Shown here: in pieces, positions 9,924 through 20,899 of the stretch
Layout: every line of letters begins with the position of its first letter
How positions within the stretch are numbered: position 1 is the first letter of the stretch
Assembly (NCBI GenBank): GCA_030549495.1
Contig: JAUIRK010000883.1
Span: 739,501-803,500 of the forward strand
Length of the DNA stretch: 64,000 bases
Origin: Nectonema munidae
Taxonomy: Eukaryota > Nematomorpha > Nectonematoida > Nectonematidae
Reading direction: 5' to 3'
Notes under the pieces: generated by a model
The model's database searches: none
Told to the model about the DNA's origin: nothing
Seen by the model: only the letters and a program-made list of their open reading frames with translations
Position numbers and translations under genes: made by a program

Positions 9924-10540
9924 GGTTAACGACCAGAGTCGACTATAACTGACTTTAAAGCTTGAATTGAGGAAACTTGAGAGGAGAGTTCAAAGAAAGT
10001 TCACTAAAAAAGCAGCTGGTATATGTCATACACAGAGAGAATAAAAAAATTCCATCTTCCGCCTCTTCTTTATAGAATTAAAAGACAAAAACGAAAACTA
10101 TTCATAATATACTGAAGAAAAATATTGACATACAAAGAAAAGTTTTACCTCCAATGGCATCATGTATTTCTCGATGCAATTCCTTAAAACTTCAACTATA
10201 GACTCTCATTATGGCACTTTTAGAAAAACTTATTTCACTAAATCTCCAATTAAAGATTGGAACAATCTACCTCAAAATATTGTGGATGCACCAACATTAA
10301 ATGTATTTAAAAATAGATTAGACTTCCATTGGATTCATCTCAAGTTTTTACACTTGAAGTGATTTTTCGTCTTATGAAAATTCAAACATCTCATTTTTTG
10401 AAGTTATTATTTTTAGATGCAATTTTCATAGGTTTGAACAACCTTCTTTTTGTTTAATAAAATATGTTATGTTATGTTATACATGACTTTATAAAAATAT
10501 GACCATTAGCGTTTATTAATTATTCTGGTCGTTTAACTAG
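9924..10540. mobile_element. M2-type TTAA MITE split by a LINE fragment
   Basis: The left piece GGTTAACGACCAGAGTCGAC (9923-9942) and the right piece TTATTCTGGTCGTTTAAC match the two ends of the M2 MITE complete at 49858-49984. A LINE 3' end (about 9960-10485) lies between them, so the LINE inserted into an older M2 copy. Confidence 0.6.
9960..10490 (+). mobile_element. LINE 3' fragment, second subfamily
   Basis: Encodes ERRVQRKFTKKAAG and later YFTKSPIKDWNNLPQNIVDA, the C-terminal region seen in the LINE at 2245-3645 (DWNSLPGEVV) but clearly diverged. Ends in AATAAAATATGTTATG tail units. Frameshifted and truncated. Confidence 0.75.
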
Positions 10541-10758
10541 TCATTATTCGAAAAGACGTTTACTTTGCCTATTAATTAAATTTATTATCCATTCCATAAA
10601 TTAATTGTCTCTCTATCTAATCAGATGCTACCATTTTGTAAGTGAAATTTTAAATTTTCAAAGATTATTTGGAAGGATTGAATTGGTTTATTAAAAAATG
10701 AAATCAATTCATTCAGGTTAGTTTAACTAAAAAACACAAAATTCAGAGATTCTATATA

Positions 10759-10915
10759 GGGGCGTGAGTAAGGTTGGTGGGTAGATACTGGGTTTCGATT
10801 ATTCAAAGTCTTGGGTTCGATCCCGCATCAAGCCTACTTTTTTCATAGTTCGATACAAGCGGCACAATTGTGCCTTATGGATGAAAATACCACATGTTAC
10901 ATTTACATTTATTAG
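10759..10915 (+). mobile_element. tRNA-derived SINE, family S1
   Basis: Starts GGGGCGTGAGTAAGG. It has an A-box-like region and a perfect pol III B box (GGTTCGATCCC at about 10814), then a family-specific 3' part with GGCACAATTGTGCC and ATGAAAATACCAC. Related copies are at 11409, 36738 (-), 52115 (-) and a tail at 54607. The tRNA-like head and shared non-tRNA body define a SINE. Confidence 0.8.
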
Positions 10916-11162
10916 CAAAACTTGAAAAACATTAGATACTTCATCATAATAACCTGTTTAATAATAAAAAAACTTGATTCAAAAAATGAATTCAATTAAG
11001 AATTAACTAAAAAGAGAAGTTCTATTTTTTTCATATTAGTTTGTTCTGTCTACAATAAAAAAGTTGTTCATGCTTTTTTTCAAAGTTTTTTTTAAATATT
11101 TATTCTGGTTAGCTGATTCAAAAATCTGGCACAGCTTAGTAGAAAAAAGAGAGTAGTACAGG

Positions 11163-11320
11163 AAAATCATTGGAAGTAAGAAATAAGGTAAAGAATGTCA
11201 TGTGAACCCAAATTCTCACGTTTTCATCCGAGTGAATTGGAAAAAAAGCAGACGATTTAAATTTTCAGAGATTAGATTTGGAAAGTGTTGAATAAACAAA
11301 ATAATTAAAAAAAATTTAAT
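11163..11320 (+). repeat. Dispersed repeat, matched by 25110-25260 in reverse
   Basis: The segment from AAGAAATAAGGTAAAGAATG through CTCACGTTTTCATC and GCAGACGATTTAAATTTTC to TTGAATAAACAAAATAATT is the reverse complement of 25110-25260. It contains one GCAGACGAT module, hinting at a decayed MITE of the same group. Confidence 0.6.
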
Positions 11321-11408
11321 GCTTAAGAAAATAAGAGGAAAAATAATGTGTGGAGATACATGACTTCTTTATTAGTAGGGTGAAAAAATTATTTTTGGAT
11401 GCACTTTT

Positions 11409-11565
11409 GGGGGCGTGAGTAAGGTTGGTGAGATACTAGGTTTCGATAACTCAAGGTATTGGGTTCGATTCCGTTTCACGCCTACTTTCTCATAATAATT
11501 AGATACAAGGGGCTCAATTCTGCTTTCTCGATCAAAACACCACGCGGTACCTTTACCTTTAGTAG
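11409..11565 (+). mobile_element. tRNA-derived SINE, family S1
   Basis: Second + strand copy: GGGGCGTGAGTAAGGTTGG, B box GGTTCGATTCC (about 11463), then GATACAAGGGGCTCAATTC and ATCAAAACACCACG. Differs from the 10759 copy by scattered substitutions. Confidence 0.8.
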
Positions 11566-11654
11566 GGTGAGGTTTTGCTTTGTATACACATACACGCTTT
11601 GAACTGTTTGCAACTCTTAACTTTGTTATTGCAAAATCGTGGTGTCATTGCTAC

Positions 11655-11685
<31 letters not shown>

Positions 11686-12061
11686 GCGTTCTCACTCATG
11701 CTGGCTTAGAAGTTAGGAAATTGTTATGTTATTGAGGGCTTTTGTTTTCGCTAAAATCTTGTTTTGATTCACTTTGGCTTCGACAAATGTTTACTTAGTC
11801 ACACTATCGATAACAGGAAGAACATTCTGAAAACACAATTCAGTACTTCAAAGTCATTAAACTGACTTGTATGTCATTCTGATGCTTGCACACGCATCAA
11901 TGCGAAAAGAAGTCCTCATGGAGAGATGAAATACACCATAATCACGCAAAAACTAAAAACATTAGCCCAAGAGAAACGAGAAAAATAATATATGATTCTC
12001 GAGACTCGAGAAAAGTTTCGAGAAGTTAAAAAATATTAAAAATATTTTACGAAAAAAAAAT
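11566..12061. other. Unassigned stretch with (TC)n microsatellite
   Basis: Contains a TC dinucleotide run at about 11661-11685. No gene recognised. Confidence 0.4.
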
Positions 12062-12505
12062 TTATTTTGTTTTATTAGTAAAATGACTTTTTAAAAAAAC
12101 AAGAGCATTTAAAGTTTCGTTTTTCAAACTCAATCGTTTTGGAGATAAAATTCTTCCGCATTGACGAAAAGTTGGTTGGATGCATAAAAGAGAATTTTTT
12201 AACATTTGCATCGATTCTGATAAATCAAAATTTTTGTTTTGTTTGAACATCTGTAGTTCTTCTTCTATTGTGCTAACTTTTTCTTCTTTTTTATCATACA
12301 TGAATTCCTTAATTTCTCTGTTTAAACTTTGAGTTAGAGATTCTTCTGCAAACTCATCAACAGATTCGACTTGAATTTGGCGTTCTTGTATAACAGTTTC
12401 ATGCTCCCAATAATGAGAAAAAAATTTTATCAAAAATATTTTTTGCACATTCTAAAATTTCTTCAAAATTTGAATATTCAAAAGTTGATCGTGCATTACA
12501 CATAA
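12062..12505 (-). mobile_element. hAT transposase C-terminal (dimerisation) fragment
   Basis: A minus-strand frame of about 128 residues ends in CIQPTFRQCGRILSPKR and LNALVFLKSHF. This matches the hAT C-terminal dimerisation region (PTS..SER.FS.AG.I.S.KR..L...T..ALVFLKS). Upstream, a second frame (STFEYSNFEEILECAKNIF) appears to continue it across a shift at an A/T run near 12420. The S-E-R part of the motif is altered (RQCGRI), so it is not a normal transposase. The 5' part and terminal repeats were not seen. Confidence 0.7.
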
Positions 12506-13139
12506 TTATTTATATTTTATTAATATTTATTCAAAATTTAATATGTTTTCAGTAATAAAAAAATTTTTAAATTCTTGAGTTTCGACAAAAATTTCTCGAA
12601 AATCAAGAAATAAAAAAATTCTAAAATTCTCGAGAATCGAGAAATCTCGAGACAGAAGCTCTAATTGATACCAAAATGGGTTAAAAAAACAACTTTTCTG
12701 ATGGTGAAATTGTCAGAATTGTGAAGAAACTATAAATTTTGCTTTCAAATTTGACAGAGTTAAAATATCTACATGATAATGCTTTAAATCAATACGAAAG
12801 GGAAAAACTTTAAGAAAAAATTAAACAAATTGACAATATAGTTAGCGCAGAGTTTTGTACACAAAATATTTTGATCATGTATAAAAATATCAATGAAAAG
12901 AATATCTTTGCGCGCAGTCATGAATAAAAGATAAAAGACGTAAATGAGTAGAAAACAAAAACTTTTAGTTAAATAAATTTTTTAAACAATAAATTTTGCG
13001 CCACTCAGGGGATATTACAACTTAAATTTGAAACATTTTTGTCGAACATTTGTTTACGCATAATTTCATAATTTTACACACACACACATTGTTAACATAT
13101 GGTGATGATTATTTTGCGTACTCAACTTTTAGCGTTGCT
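12506..13139. other. AT-rich stretch, nothing recognised
   Basis: No supported feature beyond a short CA run at about 13074-13087. Confidence 0.35.
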
Positions 13140-13640
13140 GACTAATTTCTTCTATGAATTGCGGTCTTGACACTTTCAAAGCAAGTTGGTTTTCTCGTCC
13201 ACATGAAATCAAGTTCACAGTTTTGTCTTGAATACAGGCTTTGCAAATTTCTTTGTCAAGGACTTTGCATTGCGTAATTGCATCTTTGAGATGAGCACTA
13301 GATATGCTGTAGCAGTCTTCTTTTGTTCATTAGTTTCAGAGTATCTTCCCATATCCTAATTTGTGTCTGTTTCTTAGATTAAACTTTCCAACGATAATTT
13401 TTGGATCAAACTGATGAAACCTCTTTTGCACTTTTATATCAAATTCTTCTTTAGAAGCAGCATACTTGGATAAAAAATTCTTGATTCGGAAATGACTAAT
13501 TTTAATGTAATTTTTAGAAAAGATAAAATCAATTTCACTTCCCACTCTGATGCCTGAAGCTTTCCAAGTTATTTTTCTTCTTGGATGATATTCAAATTTT
13601 TAGTTTGTTACAAACACTCCACTCACTGAGCAGAAATCAA
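13140..13640 (-). mobile_element. RTE-like LINE endonuclease fragment
   Basis: On the minus strand: HPRRKITWKASGIRVGSEID then FIFSKNYIKISHF and VGKFNLRNRHKL. This corresponds to the end of an AP-like endonuclease domain (R..TW.SP.G...NEIDYI......GSDH). Further down, KVLDKEICKACIQDKTVN continues in another frame. It is decayed; the clade is inferred from the TW...EIDFI pattern. Confidence 0.5.
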
Positions 13641-14114
13641 TTGGACTTTGTTCAGATGTAATTTCTTCTTCCCATTTCCAGACTTTTCTAAGACATTGTT
13701 CTCCTCTTGGCTAACATTAATGGCATATTAATGTCTCATGCCTATAATATAATCTCTACAAAAAATGCTTTCACAAGTTCAACATTTTAAAATTATTGAA
13801 CAGAACTTACAGTTCTTTTGAAAGTTTATATTCAGTGTCAAATATATATAATAAAAATAAAATCATACTATAATCATAATAATAGTTTAAATTTTAATAA
13901 AATTATAAAATTTTGCTTTTTAAAACTAAATAAAAATTTAATTATTAGGAACTTTTTGGTAGAATTTTTTTCAAAGATTTCTGTTAAGTCAAAAATTTCT
14001 TCGAATACGTCAAAAAAATCAAAATTTGTAATTTTAAAGTATAAATAATCAATTCAAAAAATGTGGAATCATGCTTATTTATTTTAAAAGTCAATGCATC
14101 CTCTTTGTTTTCAG
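13641..14114. other. AT-rich stretch upstream of the putative LRR exon
   Basis: Low complexity. The last bases before 14115 (TTTGTTTTCAG) form a good splice acceptor. Confidence 0.4.
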
Positions 14115-14188
14115 AAAGACGTTTTCAAGACTCTGGAAACTTTCGCTCTTGATCAAAATCCATTAGATCCCAGAAAAAGCAGACCACA
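14115..14188 (+). CDS. CNOT6: Probable leucine-rich-repeat exon of the CCR4/CNOT6 gene
   Basis: A 74-nt stretch bounded by TTTTCAG and GTAAGT encodes KDVFKTLETFALDQNPLDP and RKSRPQ. The L-x-TF-x-L-x-x-NPL pattern matches the last leucine-rich repeat of CCR4-type deadenylases (LQTLGLKGNPL in vertebrate CNOT6), which normally lies just before the nuclease domain. It is on the same strand, 12 kb upstream of the first certain exon (26000). The splice phases of the two do not fit directly, so at least one exon (about 25 residues by comparison with CNOT6) must lie between them and was not found. Other LRR exons were not seen either. Assignment is moderately supported: the match is short, but position, strand and splice sites agree. 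Confidence 0.5.
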
Positions 14189-15620
14189 GTAAGTCATTCT
14201 TATATAAAACTAAAAGATATAATTATATAAATTTAAAAGATATATGATCACTGCGAGGAATCCTCGGTTTCAGAAAACTGGGCCTCAAAAAACTCTGAAT
14301 GGAAAATTCGGTCTCAAAAAACGGGATCTCATAAAAACTTTTTGAAAAAAGTTCAAAAACTCAAGTGAGGGATCCAGTTTTCTGGTATTGAGTTTTCATC
14401 ATTTTTTCATAAGAAAAGCATTAAATATTTTTTGGTATAACTAAAAATCAATTTAAATAATGCTAATTATAATTAATCAACTTATTATACCTCAATTAAT
14501 TTTGAGTAAGCAAGTATAGATTTTATTTACCACCGTGAAGCTCTTTCAGAAGACGTGAACATTTTCCACAATTTCAGGCTTTCAATTTCATAATTTGAGA
14601 CTGAGATCAAGTACACCTAGCACAATGAAAAGATTTATCATATTATGGAATATAGATTATATATGCTTCCAAACATTTTTGAGGAAAGTAAGGAGAGAGA
14701 GAGATCAAGGATGGCTTTGGCCATTCATTACGTTATGATTTTGCGAACGAACATATGTTGAAAATTTATTGAGAAAAATGTCTCTGATATTTCACATAAT
14801 AGTAAAGCCCAAACAAAAAAGTCACTTTTTCAAAAATCGTAAACCATCGCATATTTACGTTCCGTTATATAACCAAGATTAATGTTTTCGTTTACATCCC
14901 TCAACACTCACCTCGTCACACCTTCTACAACTCTTTAACCTTGAACGCAAATAACTTTTGCCCGAGCAAAGTTAGAGAAGAGTGCGAGTTGATATGCTGT
15001 TGAACTTGAAAAGTTCAAGCAAGACGTAAAATTAACCAATGGCTTGTGTTGGCCGGGAAGAAGAAGTTAATCGAAAACCCTGCCAGCCACAATTAACACC
15101 TACCTCTCTTCTGATATAAGGATATACACACACACACACACACACACTACAAATTGTATAAAAATGATAAAACATTGGCAACGATGATGAGTTAGTTGGA
15201 AGATGGTGATGATGAGTGGATGATGTGTTGGCTGTTGTTTTCAATGCTACAACATTATCACAATAACACGACGAAGATGCCTAATCCATGGAGAATATGT
15301 AAGCGTTACTATCTCTCCTCTAAATCGGCTCCTACTCTGTCTCACTCTCTCTCTCTCTCTGTGTGTGTTTTTGCGTGTCTGTCAAACAAACAAAGTCTCA
15401 CTTCTTCGCAGCGATGCTGACTAATACGTTGTCTTGCTTACTTCAACTTTTATTACTTCCAACGCTTTACTTCTTCTTCCAAGCCTTGGTTGGGCCGTTG
15501 TCTGCCAATATTTTAGCCGATTATAGTCAGCACCGAATTTCAATTTGCTTTTAATAACGAAACTTTCGTTTTTATTCAAGCACCGATTTTATATTTTGTG
15601 AAATTTTATCACTTAAAGAA
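14189..15620. other. Intron or upstream region with microsatellites and a small inverted repeat
   Basis: 14271-14385 is an imperfect inverted repeat (TTTCAGAAAACTGGGCCTC against a GGATCCAGTTTTCTGG end). A (CA)n run is at 15125-15147 and (CT)n at 15336-15360, followed by GTGTGTG. The CT-rich block lies about 260 bp upstream of the ATG at 15621 and could be promoter-proximal. No gene recognised. Confidence 0.45.
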
Positions 15621-16097
15621 ATGGGTTTGAAGAGAGGAAGTGCAGAAATAGTAAGAAGTCAGAAGATGCAAGCTCCAAAACGCACAGTACATCAAAATAA
15701 TCGAGTGAAGGAGAAAACTTCTTTGATGTTTGAGAGAAATGCCTTTTCCACCAATCAAAATGACTTGTTCCTCGATTTGACGAACAAGCCACATGTCACT
15801 GTGGAAGTTGAGTATGTGGAGGGCCAGGTGAACAAAAGGTACGCTTGCTGCAAATATTGCAATTATTTGCCGAACTTGTACGAAGGGATGGAGCGGGATA
15901 GAAATCCCTTCCATAAGCAAGTGGAGGAGGATGAGGAATGCGAAAACATTGTTATGGTGAAAGAAAATGGCGTGCTTCTAGAAGCTTCTGTCTACTATTC
16001 TGAAGATTTTGTTTGCCAAAATTGCAACTCTGTCATCCTAAATGACTATTATTCCGTTCAAGACCGTGCAGAAGAGGCTATTCTCTATGAAGCTGAA
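15621..16097 (+). CDS. Unrecognised protein, first exon, two Cys-x2-Cys pairs (possible zinc binding)
   Basis: An open frame starts at an ATG in a good context (AAAGAAATGG). It runs 159 codons to a consensus-like donor (GAA|GTATGC at 16097/16098), then continues only about 20 codons before a stop, so the donor is the likely exon end. I do not recognise the protein. The N-terminus is basic (KRGSAEIVRSQKMQAPKR). Residues 76-80 are CCKYC and 132-135 CQNC, a spacing compatible with one zinc-ribbon-like site. Between them is an acidic stretch (QVEEDEECEN). Base composition is more balanced than in the surroundings, as expected for real coding sequence. It lies on the same strand within the large intron between the putative LRR exon and exon 26000. 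In phase terms it does not splice directly to 26000, so a nested gene is more likely than an alternative CCR4 start. The downstream exon was not found. Confidence 0.5.
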
Positions 16098-16746
16098 GTA
16101 TGCAATTCATTTCTTTCAAAGTCACACGACAAAATCACTACACATTGTGTTGGTATGATTTTATAATTTTTAACCACCAATTTTATTCATTTATGTGTTC
16201 ACGGGAGGAAAAGTCACAAATTTTGTCTAGGACAGTTAAACCTAAAAAATTTTTTAGTGTGCCTATTCTTCAGTTGAGTTTTGCTTTATTAATCCTCAAG
16301 ATGTGTATTGTATAATGGATCATTTTATTCGAGCGAATATATAACAAGGATACTTTTAATAGGATTAAAACCATGCTGATTTCCTAAATACATACTATAC
16401 ACTAGAATTGATTTAATCTAATCAAAATTTTCAAAATAAATTAAAAAATATGAATAAAAATGCTAGCAAAGAGAATTAAGCCATTTTTGATTTTTCACTT
16501 GAACAATAGTGACAGCTCACTGCTTGGCAACGAAAAGTTTAGTAAAAAAATTTATTATTACTTATAAGCTCTCTTTTCGATAAAAGAAAAAAAATTATTC
16601 ATAAATTTAGTGGCAAAAATCCATAGAAAAAAAATCCGAACGAGTCAAAAATCAGTAAAATACGGATAAATTCGTAGAGTTTTGCAAATCAAGTATATAT
16701 AAGACAGAAGTATATATTTTGTTGTTCTCACAAACTTATATGCAAA
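16098..16746. other. AT-rich stretch between the unknown exon and the Merlin element
   Basis: No recognised gene. The 5' terminal inverted repeat of the Merlin copy should lie near its end but could not be pinned down. Confidence 0.4.
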
Positions 16747-17607
16747 ATGAGTTTTCAAGAGTTTATTTTGCCTTTATTATTAACTGAAAATTCTTCATAT
16801 GTTATTACTTGGATTAAATCTCCAAAACTTTTGAAAATAAAGTGTCTTTGCTTAGAATGCAACTGGGAAATGAATTGGACAAAATCTTCAAAAGCTACAG
16901 ATGCTTTTGTATTGAAATGTCAAAACAAAATTTATCCAAAATTTAAATCCACGATTTCAATTTTCGTCATCATTTTTTTACAAGTCCAAAGTCTCTTTCC
17001 AAAAATGGATTCACATAATGTATTTATGGACTCAAAATATCGAAGCATCAAAACCTATAATTGCATCAAGCTATAATTGATGGTTTTTCATTTTTTTAGA
17101 GAAGTTTGTAAAACATATTTTCAGAATAATCCAATAAAACATGGTGTTCCTGACTGCACAATACAAATCGATGAGTTTCTTTTTCCCCACAAACCAAAAT
17201 ATCAACGGGTGAGGGCTGCTGAAAAACAAATTTGGGTATTTGGTTTAGTTGACACTTCTTTTTCTCCTGCAATTGGATACACGCAAATCGTTCAAGGTAG
17301 AAGTGCAGAGACATTACTTCCTATAATTGAGTAAGTGCTTCGCCCTGGATCCGTCATACATAGTGATCAATGGCGGCGAGCTTATGTTAATGTGGAAAGA
17401 TTAGGAATTACGCATATGACAGTAAATCATACTTTGAATTTTGTGAACAAAGAAAATGGAGTTCACACTCAAAACATAGAATCTTTTTGAAACAAAGAAA
17501 AAGCAAATATAAAAAGAATGAACGGATGTAGAAGAAATTTTCTAGAATCTTATCTTCAAGAATGTTTGTGGCGAGAAAGGCTTTCCAATAACCCTTTTTT
17601 CAGTTAA
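16747..17607 (+). pseudogene. Merlin (IS1595/ISXO2-related) DNA transposase, broken
   Basis: One frame runs from an ATG at 16747 to TAA at 17605-17607 (about 286 codons), interrupted by in-frame stops at 17074, 17332 and 17488. N-terminal part: CLCLECNWEMNW ... VLKCQNK, a Cys-rich zinc-ribbon as in Merlin/ISXO2 transposases. Core: CTIQIDEFLF (first catalytic D), KQIWVFGLVDT, SVIHSDQWRAY (second D), HTQNIESF followed by a stop where W is expected (E of the DDE triad), and YLQECLWRERL. All three acidic residues remain. Length and order fit a full Merlin transposase, so the copy is recent but dead. An M1 MITE has inserted exactly at its stop codon (17604-17741). Terminal repeats and target duplication were not resolved. 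Confidence 0.85.
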
Positions 17608-17741
17608 CCCATTAAGTACCATAGAAATCAGACGATATTTAAAAAAACGCAGACGATTTATATTCAAAGTCATTGAAAAAAGCAGACGAAGATGAAATTA
17701 CTTATGTTCCCAAATGGGAACATTGGGACTTAATGGGTTAA
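17604..17741 (+). mobile_element. piggyBac-type MITE, family M1, inserted at the Merlin stop codon
   Basis: TTAA at 17604-17607 and 17738-17741, ends CCCATTAAGTACC and GGGACTTAATGGG. Same interior as the 195-332 copy but with palindrome GTTCCCAAATGGGAAC. The left TTAA supplies the TAA stop of the Merlin frame. Confidence 0.9.
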
Positions 17742-18570
17742 TGTGAACACATAGCTCAATAATTCCCTGTATGAAAATAAATGTAAATTTTGATTTTAAT
17801 TATATTTACTAAATAAAGTTTTCAGATTATTTTTGGTAAAATAATCTGTACAGTAAAGCTAGGAAATTATTTGGGGTGGTGGTTCTTCAGAAAGATTTTT
17901 CCTGAGTGAGGGGGGGGGAGCTAAATACCTCCTTCTTGTTTCTTAAAATATTGGATATTTTTACAAAATTCTTGAACGAGTGCACTAAATAATTGACTGC
18001 GAATCTGATGGTGCCATTTATTTTTCATGAAAATAAATCACCTCTGTCAATCATTGCCAAATATGTAAACTTCAAAAATTATTATAATTCCACATTTTTT
18101 ACGCTTAATTTATTTAATAAACCAACTTTTGTTCATTAATTTGCCCAAAATATTCCACGTGTCAGTAAATTAGCTTTCACAACTGACTTAACGCCAAACA
18201 CTTTTTCTCAGTATATTAAAATAAACTTATCCATGCACAGCAAATCTAACATGCTCAATTTGATTCTGAAAATGCGTTTGTCACTCTAGAGTGAGATATT
18301 ACTTTTTTTTAATATCATTTTTCAAGAATTTTGGTCCTATTCAAAGATATCCCGTAAATTGCTCGAAATCAATTTCTCGAAAAAAAATTAAACTACATTG
18401 TTTCAAATATTTACTATAAAATAAAATAATGCAACTTTATTCTTGTTAACTGAACAGTAAAATTGAAAGTAAATTTTTTATTTATTTATTTTTTTTTTAT
18501 TTTTTTTTTTAGTAAAATTTTTTTTTAATTTTTTAAAAAAATCGAACTATATTTGTTAATATTTACTCTA
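17742..18570. other. AT-rich stretch, nothing recognised
   Basis: Contains a G run (about 17910) and long T/A runs near 18480-18540. It probably includes the 3' end of the Merlin copy. Confidence 0.35.
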
Positions 18571-19985
18571 TTAGTATGAAATATTATATGCAACACTTCT
18601 TAAATCTTCTTCAGCATTGTCTGTTGTGTCATAGTTTGACACAATGGCGGATCCAGGAGTGGGGGGGGGGGCTCATGGGCCTAGGCCCCCTATGAAAAAT
18701 GTCTTCGAAAATTACCCTTACTAATTTTGCTTTTTCATAAAACAATACGGGTTGGTAGTTGATTACGTTTATATCAACGATATGACAAGTCGAATTCTAA
18801 AAGGCATAATACAGCTATCGTATTCTCTGAAGACATTTAGCAAAATTGTAAAAAATTTAAATAAATTTCGCCCCCCTCCCCCTTTATAAGAAATTTCTGG
18901 ATCCGCTACTGGTTTGACTCAATGTTCTTTAAGCGCATTCCAAGGTCACGGTACTTTTTTCTGCCTTCCGCTGCACTTACTGCAATCTCTATTCGCAATT
19001 CTTGTAAACTTTGTTCTCTCTTTAGTAGTGCATCAATAAATTCTCAAATAGAGGAATGACGAGCAGCGCCTATTTGATGCTGAAAACTGTTGCGACACCC
19101 CTCAATTGCATTTTTTGTTTTCGACTTTCCTTCTACAACATTTGCGAAAGAGTTCCACATTTCATGTTTAAAAAAAAGGAGCTTTTTTTTCTACCTCTGC
19201 GCAATCGACGTGTCTTCAAAATAATCCACTACTCCTTGAAGTTTACGTGGGAAAACTTTTTTTTTAACTATAAATTCAAATGTTTCCATAGCTTTGGGTA
19301 CAGGTATAAATGCTAACACGGATAAAAGACGAAATTTAAGAGCAAATTCAGCATTGGTGTCGGACATTATCTGGGCTACTTGCTTGAATTTTTCGATAAA
19401 GGTTCGCTACATTTAGACCATGGAAATTCTTGTTCTATGGCTTTAACCATGGTAAGTTCAAAACCCATTATTATTGTCAATGGTTGGAATATTATGATTT
19501 TTTGCATACAAAAATCAAAGTGACAGTTTTAAAAGTTCCATCAGCGTACCAGTGCTTACAACGTGCTAATATAGCGAGATTGCTTTCGATTGCAAAAATT
19601 CAAATACGATCATTTGTGGAATCAGTGTCATAAATAAGGAATACATCTTCTTTTCTCGTTTTGGCAAACTCTTCTGGGATGTTAAGATCGATAAAGCAAA
19701 ACGGGTCTAGCATTTTCCATTGCGCGTATATTACGTATGGTTCTTTTCATATTTGATACTGAGGGGAGCTTCACCACTGGAGCTTCCAGCACTTACTTCC
19801 ATTGTAGCACATGATCTTGACTATTTATTGTATGTTCATTCACTTTATCAAAGGCTTTAGCATCTCCTGCATGTTTGTGATTATTTCCTTTTTTTGCACA
19901 TTTCCAGTAAATCTTATTGTTCACTGTTTTGTCCTTTTAATGTATAGATATCCATCCAAACACAACTGAAATAGAAAACAAATAT
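18571..19985 (-). pseudogene. Mutator-like (MULE) transposase with FLYWCH-type N-terminus, broken
   Basis: Read on the minus strand from 19985 downward. FLYWCH-like piece: DGYLYIKRTK and IYWKCAKKGNNHKH (about 19985-19880). Then DLNIPEEFAKTRKEDVFLIY and ILARCKHWYADGTFKTV (about 19690-19520), the hallmark WFADGTFKT of arthropod MULEs. Next ALKFRLLSVLAFIPVPKAME and GVVDYFEDTSIAQR (about 19350-19200), then MWNSFANVVEGKSKTKNAIE and FIDALLKREQSLQELRIEI (about 19160-18980), ending RSVAYNISY and stop at 18571. Several in-frame stops and frame changes show it is dead. A 270-bp hAT MITE (18642-18911) interrupts the C-terminal region. MULE terminal repeats were not located. Confidence 0.85.
18642..18911 (+). 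mobile_element. hAT-type MITE inserted in the MULE transposase
   Basis: Starts CAATGGCGGATCCAGG and ends CTGGATCCGCTACTG, giving terminal inverted repeats of the common hAT MITE type. Flanked by GTTTGACA (18634-18641) and GTTTGACT (18912-18919), an 8-bp target duplication with one mismatch. G and C runs lie just inside both ends. No coding sequence. Confidence 0.9.
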
Positions 19986-20899
19986 AGGAAAAAAATCAGG
20001 AAAATAGTCGGTAGTATTGTAGGTTTATTCAATACCAGCAAAAGATAATCCAGTGATGAGTACTAACAATTAAGGGGATACTGTAAGACAAGTCTAAGGA
20101 TGCGTGTTTACGCGGTGCCCGAGATTCGAAATTACTTCAAGCAACCCGCGTTTCGAGCAATTGATTTTGAGCAATTTACTGTGGACCAATTTATCTAGAA
20201 TCCTATTTAGGAAATCAACCGTTCTCTTTCTCATCATGACGGTATTTTGGTCAATATATACACAGATTATGAATATTAAATTTCAATGTCGTAAAATTGC
20301 TTATATATTTAGTTAATTCGACACAGAACATTGACTTTTATATATTTAAGCCCAATCGATAAGTTAATTAATATTTTTCTTGATATAAAAATGATTTCAT
20401 CAATCTCATAAATGGGGATAGGACCAAATTTCTACTCAAAGCAACCTGACATCATGTTCGCTAAAAGCTCATAAAATAAAAACTTGCAAATTTTTACTTA
20501 ACATGGAATTTTCCACTAATAACCTAATAGAGATGGGTTATATATATTATAATTAATTCAGCAATAAAATTTAAATGACATGGTGAAAAATAGTATACTT
20601 GAACTAAACTGTTCCTTATTTTACTCTTCCCTTTGTTACTAATGTATGAAAGAGTTTTTGAACTATAAATCCCAATAGGACCTCTATTGTTTGCTTGCTA
20701 ATTCGCTATCAGCTTATAGTCTATACCAGGGATACCATTCAACATGGACAATATTGCATTAAAAAAGTATTTGAAATTGAAGGATATTTTTAGTGAGAAT
20801 TTTATCATAAATTAAAATTTTAATTGTGATTTTCAATCAAAAATAATTTTCCTGTTTCAAGTTTTTCAGAATTTTTTTTTCCAAAATGTCAAACTTCAC
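19986..20899. other. AT-rich stretch, nothing recognised
   Basis: A more GC-balanced patch (about 20095-20165, GTTTACGCGGTGCCCGAG) stands out but has no recognised identity. Confidence 0.35.

Noticed and set aside
15196-15554. Open frames upstream of 15621
   Set aside because: They run through CA and CT microsatellites, overlap each other and an antisense frame, and show no homology.
16100-16315. Continuation of the 15621 frame or a new ORF after 16097
   Set aside because: It starts inside the likely intron after a good donor and is AT-rich with no homology.
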